DNA of 27,637 nt from JBEAOO01 sp041164825 (GTDB lineage: Bacteria > Pseudomonadota > Gammaproteobacteria > Burkholderiales > Burkholderiaceae_C): assembly GCA_041164825.1 (NCBI GenBank), contig JBEAOO010000297.1, positions 1-27,637 of the forward strand. Reading direction: 5' to 3'. Below the pieces are notes generated by a model, which was not told the origin of the DNA, did no database searches, and saw only the letters and a list, made by a program, of their open reading frames with translations. Positions within the stretch are counted from its first letter, which is position 1, and each line of letters begins with the position of its first letter. Below, piece by piece: positions 15,086 to 22,669 of this stretch. A program made the translations under genes and the position numbers.

Positions 15086-15706
15086 GTGAGTGCGAGCCAG
15101 CCCGGGGTGTGGCGTCGATGCGCAGCCGGGCTGGTGCTGCTGGGGGCGGCCTGCGCGCCGCTGCCGGCGGCGGCGTGGGTGCTGACCCTCGCCACGGCCC
15201 CGAAGCAACTGTTCCTGGCGGTGGGTGTGGCCACGGCAGGAGCGGCCAATGCCACGATCAACACCGTGTCGGTCACCGTGCCCGCAGCCAGTTTGGGCAA
15301 TGGTGTCGCCTTGCCCATGAGCAGCGACAGCACGCAAGCCGCCAGCCCTTACGACGGCTACACCGTCTGCACGCCGCCAGCACAGGTCTACATTGGCGCG
15401 TCGTACCGCCAGCCCGGCGCGACCACGGGTGCCGCCTCGGCCACGCTCCAGGTCGCGGCGCCTGCCACCCTGAGCAACGGGGTGAATACCATTCCCGTGT
15501 CTCAGATCAGCTGGAGCAGCACCGCCATCGGCAATGCTGCTGCGGACATCCCTGCAGGCACCTTCACGGGCAGCACCCAGTTTTTGGCCAATATTGGGCG
15601 CAACACCTGGGTGGAAAACTGCTTCACCTACAGCTACGCCAACGCGGCCTTTGTGGCGGCTGGCACCTACACCGGACGAGCGGTCTTCACCCTGCTGGTG
15701 CCCTGA
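15086..15706 (+). CDS. Second exported subunit-like protein
   Basis: This 206-residue protein begins at a GTG one base after the stop of the preceding subunit gene, which suggests coupled translation; a second GTG at 15107 is an alternative. A signal sequence (CAAGLVLLGAACAPLPAAA) ends near residue 30. The mature part reads WVLTLATAPKQLFLAVGVAT and resembles the first subunit in composition (Ala/Thr/Gly/Val, beta strands). It has two cysteines (VCTPPAQ and ENCFTYSY) that could form a disulfide, and ends TGRAVFTLLVP. It may be a minor or tip subunit. It is the last gene before a strong hairpin. Confidence 0.72.
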   Translation: MSASQPGVWRRCAAGLVLLGAACAPLPAAAWVLTLATAPKQLFLAVGVATAGAANATINTVSVTVPAASLGNGVALPMSSDSTQAASPYDGYTVCTPPAQVYIGASYRQPGATTGAASATLQVAAPATLSNGVNTIPVSQISWSSTAIGNAAADIPAGTFTGSTQFLANIGRNTWVENCFTYSYANAAFVAAGTYTGRAVFTLLVP

Positions 15707-15799
15707 CCGCAAGATGGTTCACGGCGGCGCCACGGCCGGGCCGCGGCATCACGTGGGCGCCGGCAGCGGCCGGTGGGGGTCGCGGTGCATTGCCGGCAC

Positions 15800-15833
15800 G
15801 GGCGCCAGCCGGCACGGGCGCCGGCTGGCGCCC
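15800..15833 (+). terminator. Perfect 14-bp GC-rich hairpin after the appendage genes
   Basis: Arms of 14 bp (15800-15813 and 15820-15833) flank a six-base loop, and the left arm lies within two tandem 16-bp copies beginning GCCGGCACGGGCGCC (15792-15823). It lies 94 bp after the last subunit gene and just before a new promoter, so it likely insulates the two units. No T-run follows, so a Rho-assisted or purely structural role is possible. Confidence 0.55.
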
Positions 15834-15840
15834 CAGGTAT

Positions 15841-15868
15841 TTGACAAGGCACTGTAAATACATACACT
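15841..15868 (+). promoter_or_regulatory. Sigma-70-type promoter of the 28-codon ORF
   Basis: TTGACA (15841-15846) is the perfect -35 consensus, followed by 16 bases and TACACT (15863-15868). The same arrangement precedes the ribbon-helix-helix-like gene at the left end. The predicted start of transcription is near 15875, leaving a leader of about 27 bases. Confidence 0.65.
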
Positions 15869-15883
15869 GTTGAAAACAACAGT
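15866..15883. promoter_or_regulatory. LexA-type (SOS box) palindrome
   Basis: ACTGTTG and CAACAGT flank AAAA, so the site reads CTGTTGAAAACAACAG, an exact fit to the CTGT-N8-ACAG LexA consensus known from Escherichia coli and relatives. It overlaps the -10 box and the predicted transcription start, a standard repressor position. A second, imperfect LexA-like stretch (CTGTAAATACATACAC) lies at 15852-15867. The palindrome could instead be a short RNA hairpin, but the predicted start falls inside it, which argues for an operator. Confidence 0.55.
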
Positions 15884-15901
15884 TTTCACAGGAGTCTTCC
15901 C

Positions 15902-15988
15902 ATGATCGTCCAGTACCGCCAGTGCTACCGCCCTGAACCGACCCGCAACGTGCCTGCATGGTTGCGCATGGTGTGGTCTTGGTTGTGA
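15902..15988 (+). CDS. 28-residue micro-protein, candidate SOS-induced
   Basis: The ORF starts MIVQYRQC, passes through RPEPTRNVP and ends PAWLRMVWSWL before TGA. A strong AGGAG sits seven bases before the ATG, and a full promoter with LexA-like palindrome sits just upstream. The Trp-rich end could form a short amphipathic membrane-associating helix, while the first half is polar and basic. Known SOS-regulated proteins of similar size (TisB in E. coli, SidA in Caulobacter) act at the membrane or divisome. I see no homology to them, so any comparison is by size and control only. It could also be a regulatory leader peptide, but no gene follows on the same strand. Confidence 0.6.
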   Translation: MIVQYRQCYRPEPTRNVPAWLRMVWSWL

Positions 15989-16028
15989 CGGCCTGACCGT
16001 TCAAGCGCGCCACGGCCCAACCCCGTTC

Positions 16029-16053
16029 GATCCGGCGGCGATGCCGCCGAATC
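16029..16053. terminator. Hairpin between the micro-ORF and garD
   Basis: CGGCGGC and GCCGCCG form a perfect 7-bp stem with a GAT loop, extended by three more pairs (GAT/ATC) beyond one mismatch. It lies between the 28-codon ORF and the converging garD gene and may stop transcription from either side. There is no flanking T-run. Confidence 0.4.
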
Positions 16054-16091
16054 GCGCCAAACCGCGCCAGATCGTGCCAGAGCTGCAGCGC

Positions 16092-17672
16092 TCAGGTCAC
16101 CGGTGCCGGGTTGAACAGCACCAGTGCGTTGTGCAGCTTGTGTTGTTCGGCCCAGGTTTGGCGGCCGCTGGCCACGTCCAGCATCAGCTCAAACAGCGCC
16201 CAGCCGGCTTCTTCAATGGTCTGTTCGCCGTCTGCAATGCGGCCGGCGTTCACGTCCATCAGGTCGTGCCAGCGGCGGGCCAGGTCAGTGCGCGTGGCCA
16301 CCTTGATGACGGGGCATTCGGCCAGGCCGTAAGGTGTGCCGCGGCCGGTGGTGAACACATGCAGGTTCATGCCTGCGGCCAATTGCAGCGTGCCGCAGAT
16401 GAAATCGCTGGCGGGCGTGGCCGCGTACACCAAACCGCGCTGATCGCGCCGCAGCTTGTCGCCGGGCGAGAGCACATGGCTGATGGCCGAGGTGCCACTC
16501 TTGATGATCGAGCCCATGGCCTTTTCAGTGATGTTGGACAGCCCGCCCGCTTTGTTGCCGGGCGTGGTGTTGGCGCTGCGGTCGACGCGGCCGCGGTCGA
16601 GGTAGCGGTCGTACCAGCCCAGCTCGCGGATGATGGCTTCGGCCACCTCGGGGTTGGCCGCGCGGCTGGTGAGTTGGTCCACGCCGTCGCGCACTTCGGT
16701 GTTTTCGCTGAACATGATGGTGGCGCCTGCGCGCACCAGCAGGTCGGCACAAAACCCCACCGCCGGGTTGGCCGTGACGCCACTGAAGGCATCGCTGCCC
16801 CCGCACTGCACGCCCACCACCAGCTCGCTGGCCGGGATGGTCTCGCGCTGGCGTGCGTTCAAACGCGCCAGGTGAGGCCGGGCCGCGCTCAGGATGTGGT
16901 CGAGCATCGACGCAAAGCCCACATGCGCGTCGTCTTGCAGGCACACGGTGTCTGGGCCCAGCGCAGCGTCGCGCTCATCTTGAATCGGGAACGAGCCGGG
17001 CGGCAGCAGGCGCTCGGGCTGCAGCTTCTCGCAGCCCAGGCTCACCACCATCACCTCGCCGCCAAAGTTGGGGTTGAGCGAGATGTTTTTCAGCGTGCGG
17101 ATCGGGATCACCGCGTCGGGCGCATCGATGGCCACGCCGCAGCCGTAGCTGTGCTCCAGGCCGATCACATCGTCCACGTTCGGGTAAGCGGGCAGCAGCT
17201 CGGCCTTGATGCGCGCCACGGCTTGGGCCACCACACCGGCCACGCATTGCACGGTGGTGGTGATGGCCAGGATGTTGCGGGTGCCGACCGAGCCATCGGC
17301 ATTGCGGTAGCCCTGGAAGCTGTGGCCGGTGAGCGGCGGCAGCACCGGCGCACTCACGGTGGCCATCGGCAAGCCTTCGAGCGCGCGTGCGGCGGGCATT
17401 TGCAGCAAGCGCTCGTGCACCCAGCGGCCGGCCGCAATGGGCTTCAGCGCGTAGCCGATGGGCACGTTGTAGCGCCGCACCACTTCGCCCTCGGCGATGT
17501 CGCTGAGCGCCACCTTGTGGCCTTGCGGCACCTTGTCGCGCAGCACCAGGCCCGCGCCGGGCACGCCCTCGGGCAACACGGTGCCCGCGGGCAGACCGCC
17601 GTCGTTGGCGACGATGGCGACGTTGTCGTCCGCGTGCATGCGGATGGTCAGGGGCGGGCGCGCGGTGGTCAT
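16092..17672 (-). CDS. garD: Galactarate dehydratase GarD
   Basis: This 526-residue protein matches the UxaA/GarD family over its length. It removes water from galactarate to give 5-dehydro-4-deoxy-D-glucarate. The N-terminal SAF-like domain starts IRMHADDNVAIVANDGGLPA with VPQGHKVALSDIAEGEVVRR. The catalytic part shows FQGYRNADGSVGTRNILAIT, SYGCGVAIDAP, LNPNFGGEVMV, CEKLQPERLLP, VVGVQCGGSDAFSGVTANPA and DRSANTTPGNKAGG, and ends ALVLFNPAPVT as E. coli GarD does. The length fits (E. coli about 523). Altronate dehydratase UxaA is the alternative, but the ending and the pathway neighbours favour galactarate. It is the last gene of the leftward operon. Confidence 0.92.
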   Translation of the reverse strand: MTTARPPLTIRMHADDNVAIVANDGGLPAGTVLPEGVPGAGLVLRDKVPQGHKVALSDIAEGEVVRRYNVPIGYALKPIAAGRWVHERLLQMPAARALEGLPMATVSAPVLPPLTGHSFQGYRNADGSVGTRNILAITTTVQCVAGVVAQAVARIKAELLPAYPNVDDVIGLEHSYGCGVAIDAPDAVIPIRTLKNISLNPNFGGEVMVVSLGCEKLQPERLLPPGSFPIQDERDAALGPDTVCLQDDAHVGFASMLDHILSAARPHLARLNARQRETIPASELVVGVQCGGSDAFSGVTANPAVGFCADLLVRAGATIMFSENTEVRDGVDQLTSRAANPEVAEAIIRELGWYDRYLDRGRVDRSANTTPGNKAGGLSNITEKAMGSIIKSGTSAISHVLSPGDKLRRDQRGLVYAATPASDFICGTLQLAAGMNLHVFTTGRGTPYGLAECPVIKVATRTDLARRWHDLMDVNAGRIADGEQTIEEAGWALFELMLDVASGRQTWAEQHKLHNALVLFNPAPVT

Positions 17673-17744
17673 GGGGCTGCAGTCAGTTCAAGCGGGGGAA
17701 CACAAGGATCGAGAGGCGGGGCAGGCGCCACCGAGGTCGCGCAC

Positions 17745-18725
17745 TCAGTCGAGCGTGACCTTGCCTTCGCGGGCCACGCGGGTCCATTTGGCGACCTCTT
17801 GCTTGTTGTACTCGGCAAATTGAGCCGGCGTGTTGGGGCTGTGCACCAGGCCCAGGCTGTCGATTTTGGCCTTCACATCGGGCTGCGCCAAGATGGCCTC
17901 GACCTCTTTGTTCAGCCGCGCCACGATGGGTGCGGGCGTGCCGGCCGGTGCGTAGAGCGCTTGCCAGCTGGCCACGTCAAAGCCGGGCACGCCGGCTTCT
18001 TGCATGGTGGGCACGTTGGGCAGGGCGGCGCTGCGCTGCGCGGATGTCACGGCCAGCGCGCGCACCTTGCCGGCCTGGATGTGCGGCAGCGCCACGGTCA
18101 CGGTCTCGAAGCTGCTGGGGATCTGGTGCGCGATCACGTCCTGGATGGCGGGTGCGCTGCCCTTGTAGGGGATGTGCGAGAGATCGGCCCCGGCCAGCAG
18201 CTTGAACAGCTCGCCCGACATGTGCTGCGAGCTGCCTTGGCCGGCGCTGGCGAAGGCGATGCTGTCGGGCTTGGCCTTGGCGGCAGCGATCAGGTCCTTC
18301 ACGTTTTTGTAGGGCTGGTCGGTGCCCACCAGCAGCACGTTCGAGATGCTGCCCAGCAGGTTCACGGGCGCGAAGTCCTTGAGCGCGTCGTAGGGCATTT
18401 TGGGTTTCATCGCCGGGTTGATGGCGTGGCTGGCAATGGTGCCCAGCAGCAGGGTGTAGCCGTCAGCTGGCGACTTGGCCGCGGCATCGGCGCCCACCAC
18501 CCCGCCAGCGCCCGCCCGGTTGTCAACGATGACGGTTTGCTTGAGTGCGGTCTGCAGCTTCTCGGCCAGCAGGCGGCCGAGGATGTCGCTGGTGCCGCCG
18601 GCCGCAAAGGGCACGATCAGTTTGATGGGCTTGCTGGGCCAGGCATCTTGGGCCCAGGCCGGTGCGCTCATCAGCGTCGAGAGGGCGGCAGCCAGAGCGG
18701 TCGAGAGGAGGGTTCGGCGTTGCAT
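17745..18725 (-). CDS. tctC: Bug/TctC-family tripartite tricarboxylate transporter binding protein
   Basis: This 326-residue periplasmic binding protein has an Arg-Arg leader (MQRRTLLSTALAAALSTLMS, cleavage AWA-QD). Family landmarks are WPSKPIKLIVPFAAGGTSDI, VDNRAGAGGVVGADAAAKSP, ADGYTLLLGTIASHAINPA, HIPYKGSAPAIQDVIA and GKVRALAVTSAQRSAALPNV. No TctA or TctB membrane partner is in the window, so it is an orphan like most Bug proteins in Bordetella and relatives. Its position between the TRAP permease gene and garD suggests it binds an aldarate or related acid. It may use a remote permease or act in sensing. Confidence 0.9.
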   Translation of the reverse strand: MQRRTLLSTALAAALSTLMSAPAWAQDAWPSKPIKLIVPFAAGGTSDILGRLLAEKLQTALKQTVIVDNRAGAGGVVGADAAAKSPADGYTLLLGTIASHAINPAMKPKMPYDALKDFAPVNLLGSISNVLLVGTDQPYKNVKDLIAAAKAKPDSIAFASAGQGSSQHMSGELFKLLAGADLSHIPYKGSAPAIQDVIAHQIPSSFETVTVALPHIQAGKVRALAVTSAQRSAALPNVPTMQEAGVPGFDVASWQALYAPAGTPAPIVARLNKEVEAILAQPDVKAKIDSLGLVHSPNTPAQFAEYNKQEVAKWTRVAREGKVTLD

Positions 18726-18772
18726 CGTCGGGTTCCGGCAAGAGGGGGAGAGCGGCAGTCAGGCGAGGCGGT

Positions 18773-20065
18773 TCAGCCGCCCAGGTGCAGCACCGTGTTG
18801 GGCAGCCACATCGAGAACGAGGGCACGTACGTGACCAGCATCAGCGCCACGATCAGGCCGCCGTAGAAAGGCCAGATGGTCTTCATCACGTCGCCCACCG
18901 AGATGCCACCGATGGTGCAACCGATGAACTGCGTGGTACCCACCGGCGGGGTGTTCAGGCCGAGGGCGCAGTTGATCAGCATCACCACGCCGAACTGCTC
19001 GGTGCTCATGCCAAATTGCTGGCAGATGGGCAAGAAGATGGGCGTGCAGATCAGGATGGTGGCGGCCATGTCGAGGAAGGTGCCGAGCACGAACAAGATG
19101 ACGTTCACGCTCAGAAAGATCACCCAGGGCGAGGTGCTCAGCGTCGACAGCGCCTTGCCGGTGAGTTCGGCCACACCGTAGAGGCCAATCAGGTAGCCGA
19201 ACATCGACGAGATGCCGATCAGCAGCAGCACGGTGCCGGTGGTTTTCACGGCCTTGGCAGCGGCTTTGAGGAACTGCTCGCGGTTCAATTTTTTGTAGAC
19301 CACGGCGGCGAGGAACAGCGCCCACAGCACGGCCACCGAGGCCGATTCGGTGGCGGTGAACGCGCCCGACAAGATGCCCACGATGATGATGGCCACCACC
19401 GCCAGGCCCGGCACCGAGGCGCGGAACGACGACCACACAATGGCCCAGCCCGGGAAGGTGCCCGCCGGATAACCCCGGCTCACCGCCACGAAGTAGGCCG
19501 CGGCCAGGTTGCACAGCGTCAGCACCAGGGCCGGCACCAGCGCGGCCAAGATCAGCGCCGCGATGCTCACCTTGCCACCCGCGGCCAGCGCAAAGATGAT
19601 CAGGTTGTGCGAGGTCGGCATCAGCGCGCCCACCAGCGAGGCGTGGGTGGTGACGTTGACGGCGTAGTCGGCGTGGTAGCCCTCTTTTTTCATCTGCGGA
19701 ATCAGCACCGCGCCCATGGCCGACACGTCGGCCACTGGCGAGCCCGAGACGCCGCCAAACAGCGTGCAGGCCAGCACATTGCTCATGCCCAGGCCGCCGC
19801 GCACATGGCCGGCCAAGCTCTTGGCGAAGTCCACGATCTTGTCGGCGATGCCGCCGTACATCATGATTTCGCCGGCAAAGATGAAGAAGGGAATCGCCAA
19901 GAACGAGAACGGGTTCATGCCCGAAATCATTTGCTGGAAGCCCACCGCCAGCGGCAGGCCTTCATACAGCAGCGTGGCCAGCGACGACAGGCCGATGGAA
20001 AACGCCACCGGCACGCCGAGCAGCAAAAGCAGCGTGAAGCTCACGCACAGAATGGTCAAGGCCAT
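18773..20065 (-). CDS. dctM: TRAP transporter large permease DctM
   Basis: This 430-residue permease of the DctM/IT superfamily has about 11-12 hydrophobic segments. Signature stretches are FSFLAIPFFIFAGEIMMYGG, LACTLFGGVSGSPVADVSAM, TAPS-like TESASVAVLWALFL and LNTPPVGTTQFIGC. It couples sodium flow to solute uptake delivered by DctP. It follows dctQ by 45 bp in the same operon. The likely substrate is a hexuronate or aldarate, inferred from udh, garD and the lactonase gene around it. Confidence 0.94.
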   Translation of the reverse strand: MALTILCVSFTLLLLLGVPVAFSIGLSSLATLLYEGLPLAVGFQQMISGMNPFSFLAIPFFIFAGEIMMYGGIADKIVDFAKSLAGHVRGGLGMSNVLACTLFGGVSGSPVADVSAMGAVLIPQMKKEGYHADYAVNVTTHASLVGALMPTSHNLIIFALAAGGKVSIAALILAALVPALVLTLCNLAAAYFVAVSRGYPAGTFPGWAIVWSSFRASVPGLAVVAIIIVGILSGAFTATESASVAVLWALFLAAVVYKKLNREQFLKAAAKAVKTTGTVLLLIGISSMFGYLIGLYGVAELTGKALSTLSTSPWVIFLSVNVILFVLGTFLDMAATILICTPIFLPICQQFGMSTEQFGVVMLINCALGLNTPPVGTTQFIGCTIGGISVGDVMKTIWPFYGGLIVALMLVTYVPSFSMWLPNTVLHLGG

Positions 20066-20110
20066 GGTCGGAATCTCGGTTCAAAGAAGGGGCAGGCAGA
20101 GCGCGTCAGA

Positions 20111-20599
20111 TCAGTACCAGGCCGGCTCGACCTCGGTGCCCTGGATCAGGGCCAGCAGGTGCTCGACCGAGAACATCGCCACCAGCACACCGGCAATGGC
20201 CGGCGGCGCGTACTTGAAGGCCTCGGAGATGCCCAGTGTGGGGATGGTGTAGTCGGCCACCGACTCGGCCAGCACGCCGCACTGCCAGGCCATCACCACG
20301 CCAAACAGCAGAATCAGCGCGTGGATCAGCAACTCCAGCTTCAGGCGCAATGCCTCGGGCGCCAGCACCAGAAACGACTCCAGGCCAATGTGGCCCGCAT
20401 CGCGCACGCCCACGGCCATGCCGAGCATGGTCACGTACAGCACCAGCAGCACGGCGCTGCTCTCGGCCCAGGTGGGGGTGTCGTTGAACACGTAGCGGCC
20501 AACCACTTGGTACAGCACGGCGCAGATCAGCAGCACCAAGCCGGCCACGCCCACTTTCAAGCAGGTGCGGGCGATGAGGGCACAGAGTTTGGAGTACAT
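20111..20599 (-). CDS. dctQ: TRAP transporter small permease DctQ
   Basis: This 162-residue membrane protein has four predicted helices. The family pattern YQVVGRYVFNDTPTWAESSA and LYVTMLGMAVGVRDAGHIGL is clear; the conserved R-Y-x-F and the W-x-E residues pair it with DctM. It lies between dctP and dctM and is the small subunit needed to stabilise the large permease. It sits 136 bp after the dctP stop, and that gap contains a possible hairpin. Confidence 0.92.
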   Translation of the reverse strand: MYSKLCALIARTCLKVGVAGLVLLICAVLYQVVGRYVFNDTPTWAESSAVLLVLYVTMLGMAVGVRDAGHIGLESFLVLAPEALRLKLELLIHALILLFGVVMAWQCGVLAESVADYTIPTLGISEAFKYAPPAIAGVLVAMFSVEHLLALIQGTEVEPAWY

Positions 20600-20627
20600 G
20601 GGGCGGAGAAGAAGAGGGGGTGAGGCA

Positions 20628-20661
20628 CACCACGCCGCAGCGCAAACTGCCGCGCGGTGGT
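20628..20661 (-). terminator. Imperfect hairpin between dctP and dctQ
   Basis: On the minus strand about eight pairs (CACCGCG-type arm against CGTGGTG-type arm), a mismatch, then GCAG/CTGC enclose a short loop. It could protect the 3' end of dctP mRNA or partly terminate, giving more binding protein than permease, a common need in TRAP operons. The stem is imperfect and in high-GC sequence, so this is tentative. Confidence 0.3.
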
Positions 20662-20735
20662 GCCGAAAGAACGATGCCAGGGGCGGGCGACACCCGCAGG
20701 TGCCGCGCCGCCGGGCCAGCTGCGCGACGCAGCGC

Positions 20736-21707
20736 TTACTTGAGCGCCTGGATGCGCTTGATCAGGTCTTGCTGGTGCGCGTCTTTGATGAACTTGTCGT
20801 ACACCGGCTTCATCGCGGCCTGGAACGGGGCCTTGTCGACCTCAATGATTTCGGTGCCACCGGCCTTCACCACGGCCAGCGATTTGGCTTCACGTTCGTC
20901 CCACAGCTTGCGCATGTAGAGCACCGATTCCTTGGCGGCGGCGCGGATGGCTTTTTGGTCTTCCGGCGTCAGCGTGTCCCAGGTGCGCTTGGAGAACAGC
21001 AGCATCTCGGGCGCCATCGAGTGCTCGGTCTTGTTGTAATACTTGGCAATTTCAAAGTGACGCGAGCTCTCGTAGGTGGGGTAGTTGTTCTCGGCCGCAT
21101 CGACCAGGCCGGTCTTGAGCGCGGTGTAGACCTCGCCAAAGGGCATCGGCGTGGCGTTGGCGCCCATGGCTTCGAGCAGCGCCACCCACAGGTCGCTTTG
21201 CTGCACACGCACCTTCATGCCCTTCACATCAGCCAGGGTCTTGATCGGTTTTTTGGCGGTATAGATGTTGCGTGCGCCCGAGTCGTAGAAGGCCAGGCCG
21301 ATGAAGCCTTGTTTCTCGCAGTCGTTCAGGATGTCGTCGCCGATCTCGCCGTCCAGCACCTTGCGCATGTGCTCGGTGCTGCGGAACAAGAAGGGCATGG
21401 TCGGCACCATGGTGGCCGAGCAGATGTTGTTCATCGGCGCCACGTTGACGCGGGTCATCGCCAGCGCGCCGAGCTTGGTTTGCTCGATGGTGTCTTTCTC
21501 GGCGCCGAGGGCGCCCTTGGCAAACACCTTGATGGTGTGGCGGCCGTTGGTGGCCTTGCTCAGCACCTCGCCCATGTGGCGCACGGCCAGCACGGTGGGG
21601 TAGTCCTCGGGGTGGATGTCGGACGAGCGGAACTCGATGGCTTGGGCGCTCAGGCTGGCCAAGAGCAGGCCGGCAGCGGCCAGGGCGCGGGTGAGGGTGG
21701 TTGTCAT
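20736..21707 (-). CDS. dctP: TRAP transporter substrate-binding protein DctP
   Basis: This 323-residue periplasmic protein has a signal peptide (ALAAAGLLLASLSAQA, cleavage near residue 23). DctP landmarks are the mature start IEFRSSDIHPEDYPTVLAVR, the arginine of VKGMKVRVQQSD that usually clamps the substrate carboxylate, MPFGEVYTALKTGLVDAAEN, and a C-terminal helical part. I chose the ATG at 21707 because the long open upstream extension lacks signal features. It follows the lactonase gene by 68 bp. Sugar-acid binding is inferred from the operon; the exact ligand cannot be read from sequence. Confidence 0.93.
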   Translation of the reverse strand: MTTTLTRALAAAGLLLASLSAQAIEFRSSDIHPEDYPTVLAVRHMGEVLSKATNGRHTIKVFAKGALGAEKDTIEQTKLGALAMTRVNVAPMNNICSATMVPTMPFLFRSTEHMRKVLDGEIGDDILNDCEKQGFIGLAFYDSGARNIYTAKKPIKTLADVKGMKVRVQQSDLWVALLEAMGANATPMPFGEVYTALKTGLVDAAENNYPTYESSRHFEIAKYYNKTEHSMAPEMLLFSKRTWDTLTPEDQKAIRAAAKESVLYMRKLWDEREAKSLAVVKAGGTEIIEVDKAPFQAAMKPVYDKFIKDAHQQDLIKRIQALK

Positions 21708-21775
21708 AGGGGACGTCTCCGTGGTGTGGCGAGTGGACCGGTCGCTGCCGGCTGGATGGTGGGGGCGAAACAGGG

Positions 21776-22669
21776 TCACGCAGAAAAAGCGGTCTCGGCC
21801 AGGCCGGTGAAGCCGGGCTCGCAAACAAACACCGCGCCGCCGAGCGCGATGTCATCGCCCTGCGGCTGGGCAGGGCGGATGCTGGTGATGAACAACTGGT
21901 CGAGCCTCGGGCCGCCAAAGCTGCACATGCTGGGCTTGCTGGTGGGCACACGCAGCGAGCGCTCGAGCCGGCCGTCGGGCGTGAAGCGGTGCACCTGCCC
22001 GGCGTCGTTGCCACACACCCAGTAGCCGCCTTCGCTGTCGATGGCGGCGCCATCGGGGCGGCCGGGCAGGGCGCGGAAGTCGGCAAACAGCACTCGCTCA
22101 CCGAGTGAGCCATCGTCGCGCAGCGGCAGCGTCCACACGGCTTGCGCCTGCGGGTGGCTGTCGCTCAGGTACATCGTTCGGCCATCGGGGCTGAAGGCCA
22201 GGCCGTTGGGCGTCAGCAGGCCGTTCACCAGCGGCGCGGACAGGCCTTGGGCGTCGACGCGGTACAGGCCGCCTGACGCCGAGGCCAAGCCCATGTCGCG
22301 CACCATGGTGCCGGCCCAGAAGCGACCTTGGCGGTCACAGCGGCCATCGTTGAAGCGCATGCCGGGCTGCGGGTGCGTGATCGTGGCCAAGCGTGTGCTG
22401 TGCAGCGTGCCGTCGTCGGCCGGGCGCAGGTGGAACACGCCGCTGTCCATGCCCGCGATCACGCCGCCATCGCTGTGCAGGGCGATGCAAGCCAAGCGTT
22501 CGTCGGTGGCCCAGCTTGTCAGGTCGCCACTCACTGACGACCACCGCCGCAGCGCCCGGCCTTCGATGTCGACCCAGTACAGGGCGGCATCAGCCGGGCT
22601 CCAGAGCGGGCATTCGCCCACGCTGTCGCGGTGCGTTGGATGCAGCAGTTCCATGGCCTGCACGCTCAC
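21776..22669 (-). CDS. SMP-30/gluconolactonase-family sugar lactonase
   Basis: This 297-residue six-bladed beta-propeller hydrolyses sugar-acid lactones, with a divalent metal held by Glu19 (VGECPLW), Asn155 (LTPNGLAFSPDG) and Asp206 (GRPDGAAID). The family box MRFNDGRCDRQGRFWAGTM is present. The chosen GTG start overlaps the udh TGA as GTGA; an ATG at 22654 five codons in is the alternative. Uronate dehydrogenase makes an aldaro-1,5-lactone, so this enzyme probably opens galactaro- or glucarolactone for GarD. L-arabinonolactonase activity is a less likely alternative in this context. Confidence 0.9.
   Translation of the reverse strand: MSVQAMELLHPTHRDSVGECPLWSPADAALYWVDIEGRALRRWSSVSGDLTSWATDERLACIALHSDGGVIAGMDSGVFHLRPADDGTLHSTRLATITHPQPGMRFNDGRCDRQGRFWAGTMVRDMGLASASGGLYRVDAQGLSAPLVNGLLTPNGLAFSPDGRTMYLSDSHPQAQAVWTLPLRDDGSLGERVLFADFRALPGRPDGAAIDSEGGYWVCGNDAGQVHRFTPDGRLERSLRVPTSKPSMCSFGGPRLDQLFITSIRPAQPQGDDIALGGAVFVCEPGFTGLAETAFSA

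Noticed and set aside
15792..15823. Two tandem 16-bp GC-rich copies as the start of a CRISPR array
   Set aside because: The copies are directly adjacent with no spacers, and are better explained as part of the perfect hairpin at 15800-15833.
15852..15867. CTGTAAATACATACAC as the LexA site
   Set aside because: The right half ends CAC rather than CAG, while the neighbouring CTGTTGAAAACAACAG fits fully. It is kept only as a possible weak secondary site.
15866..15886. The ACTGTTG-AAAA-CAACAGT palindrome as an intrinsic terminator
   Set aside because: The stem is only 7 bp and AT-rich, and the predicted transcription start lies within it, so it would not form in the RNA. An operator explains it better.
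16041..18866. A 941-codon open frame on the plus strand opposite garD and the tctC-like gene
   Set aside because: It is the antisense shadow of two well-recognised genes in high-GC DNA. Its translation is His/Gln/Arg/Gly-rich with no domain.
18662..20623. A 653-codon plus-strand frame opposite dctM and dctQ
   Set aside because: It mirrors TRAP permease genes whose proteins have clear family motifs. The composition (His, Gln, Arg) is typical of antisense frames.
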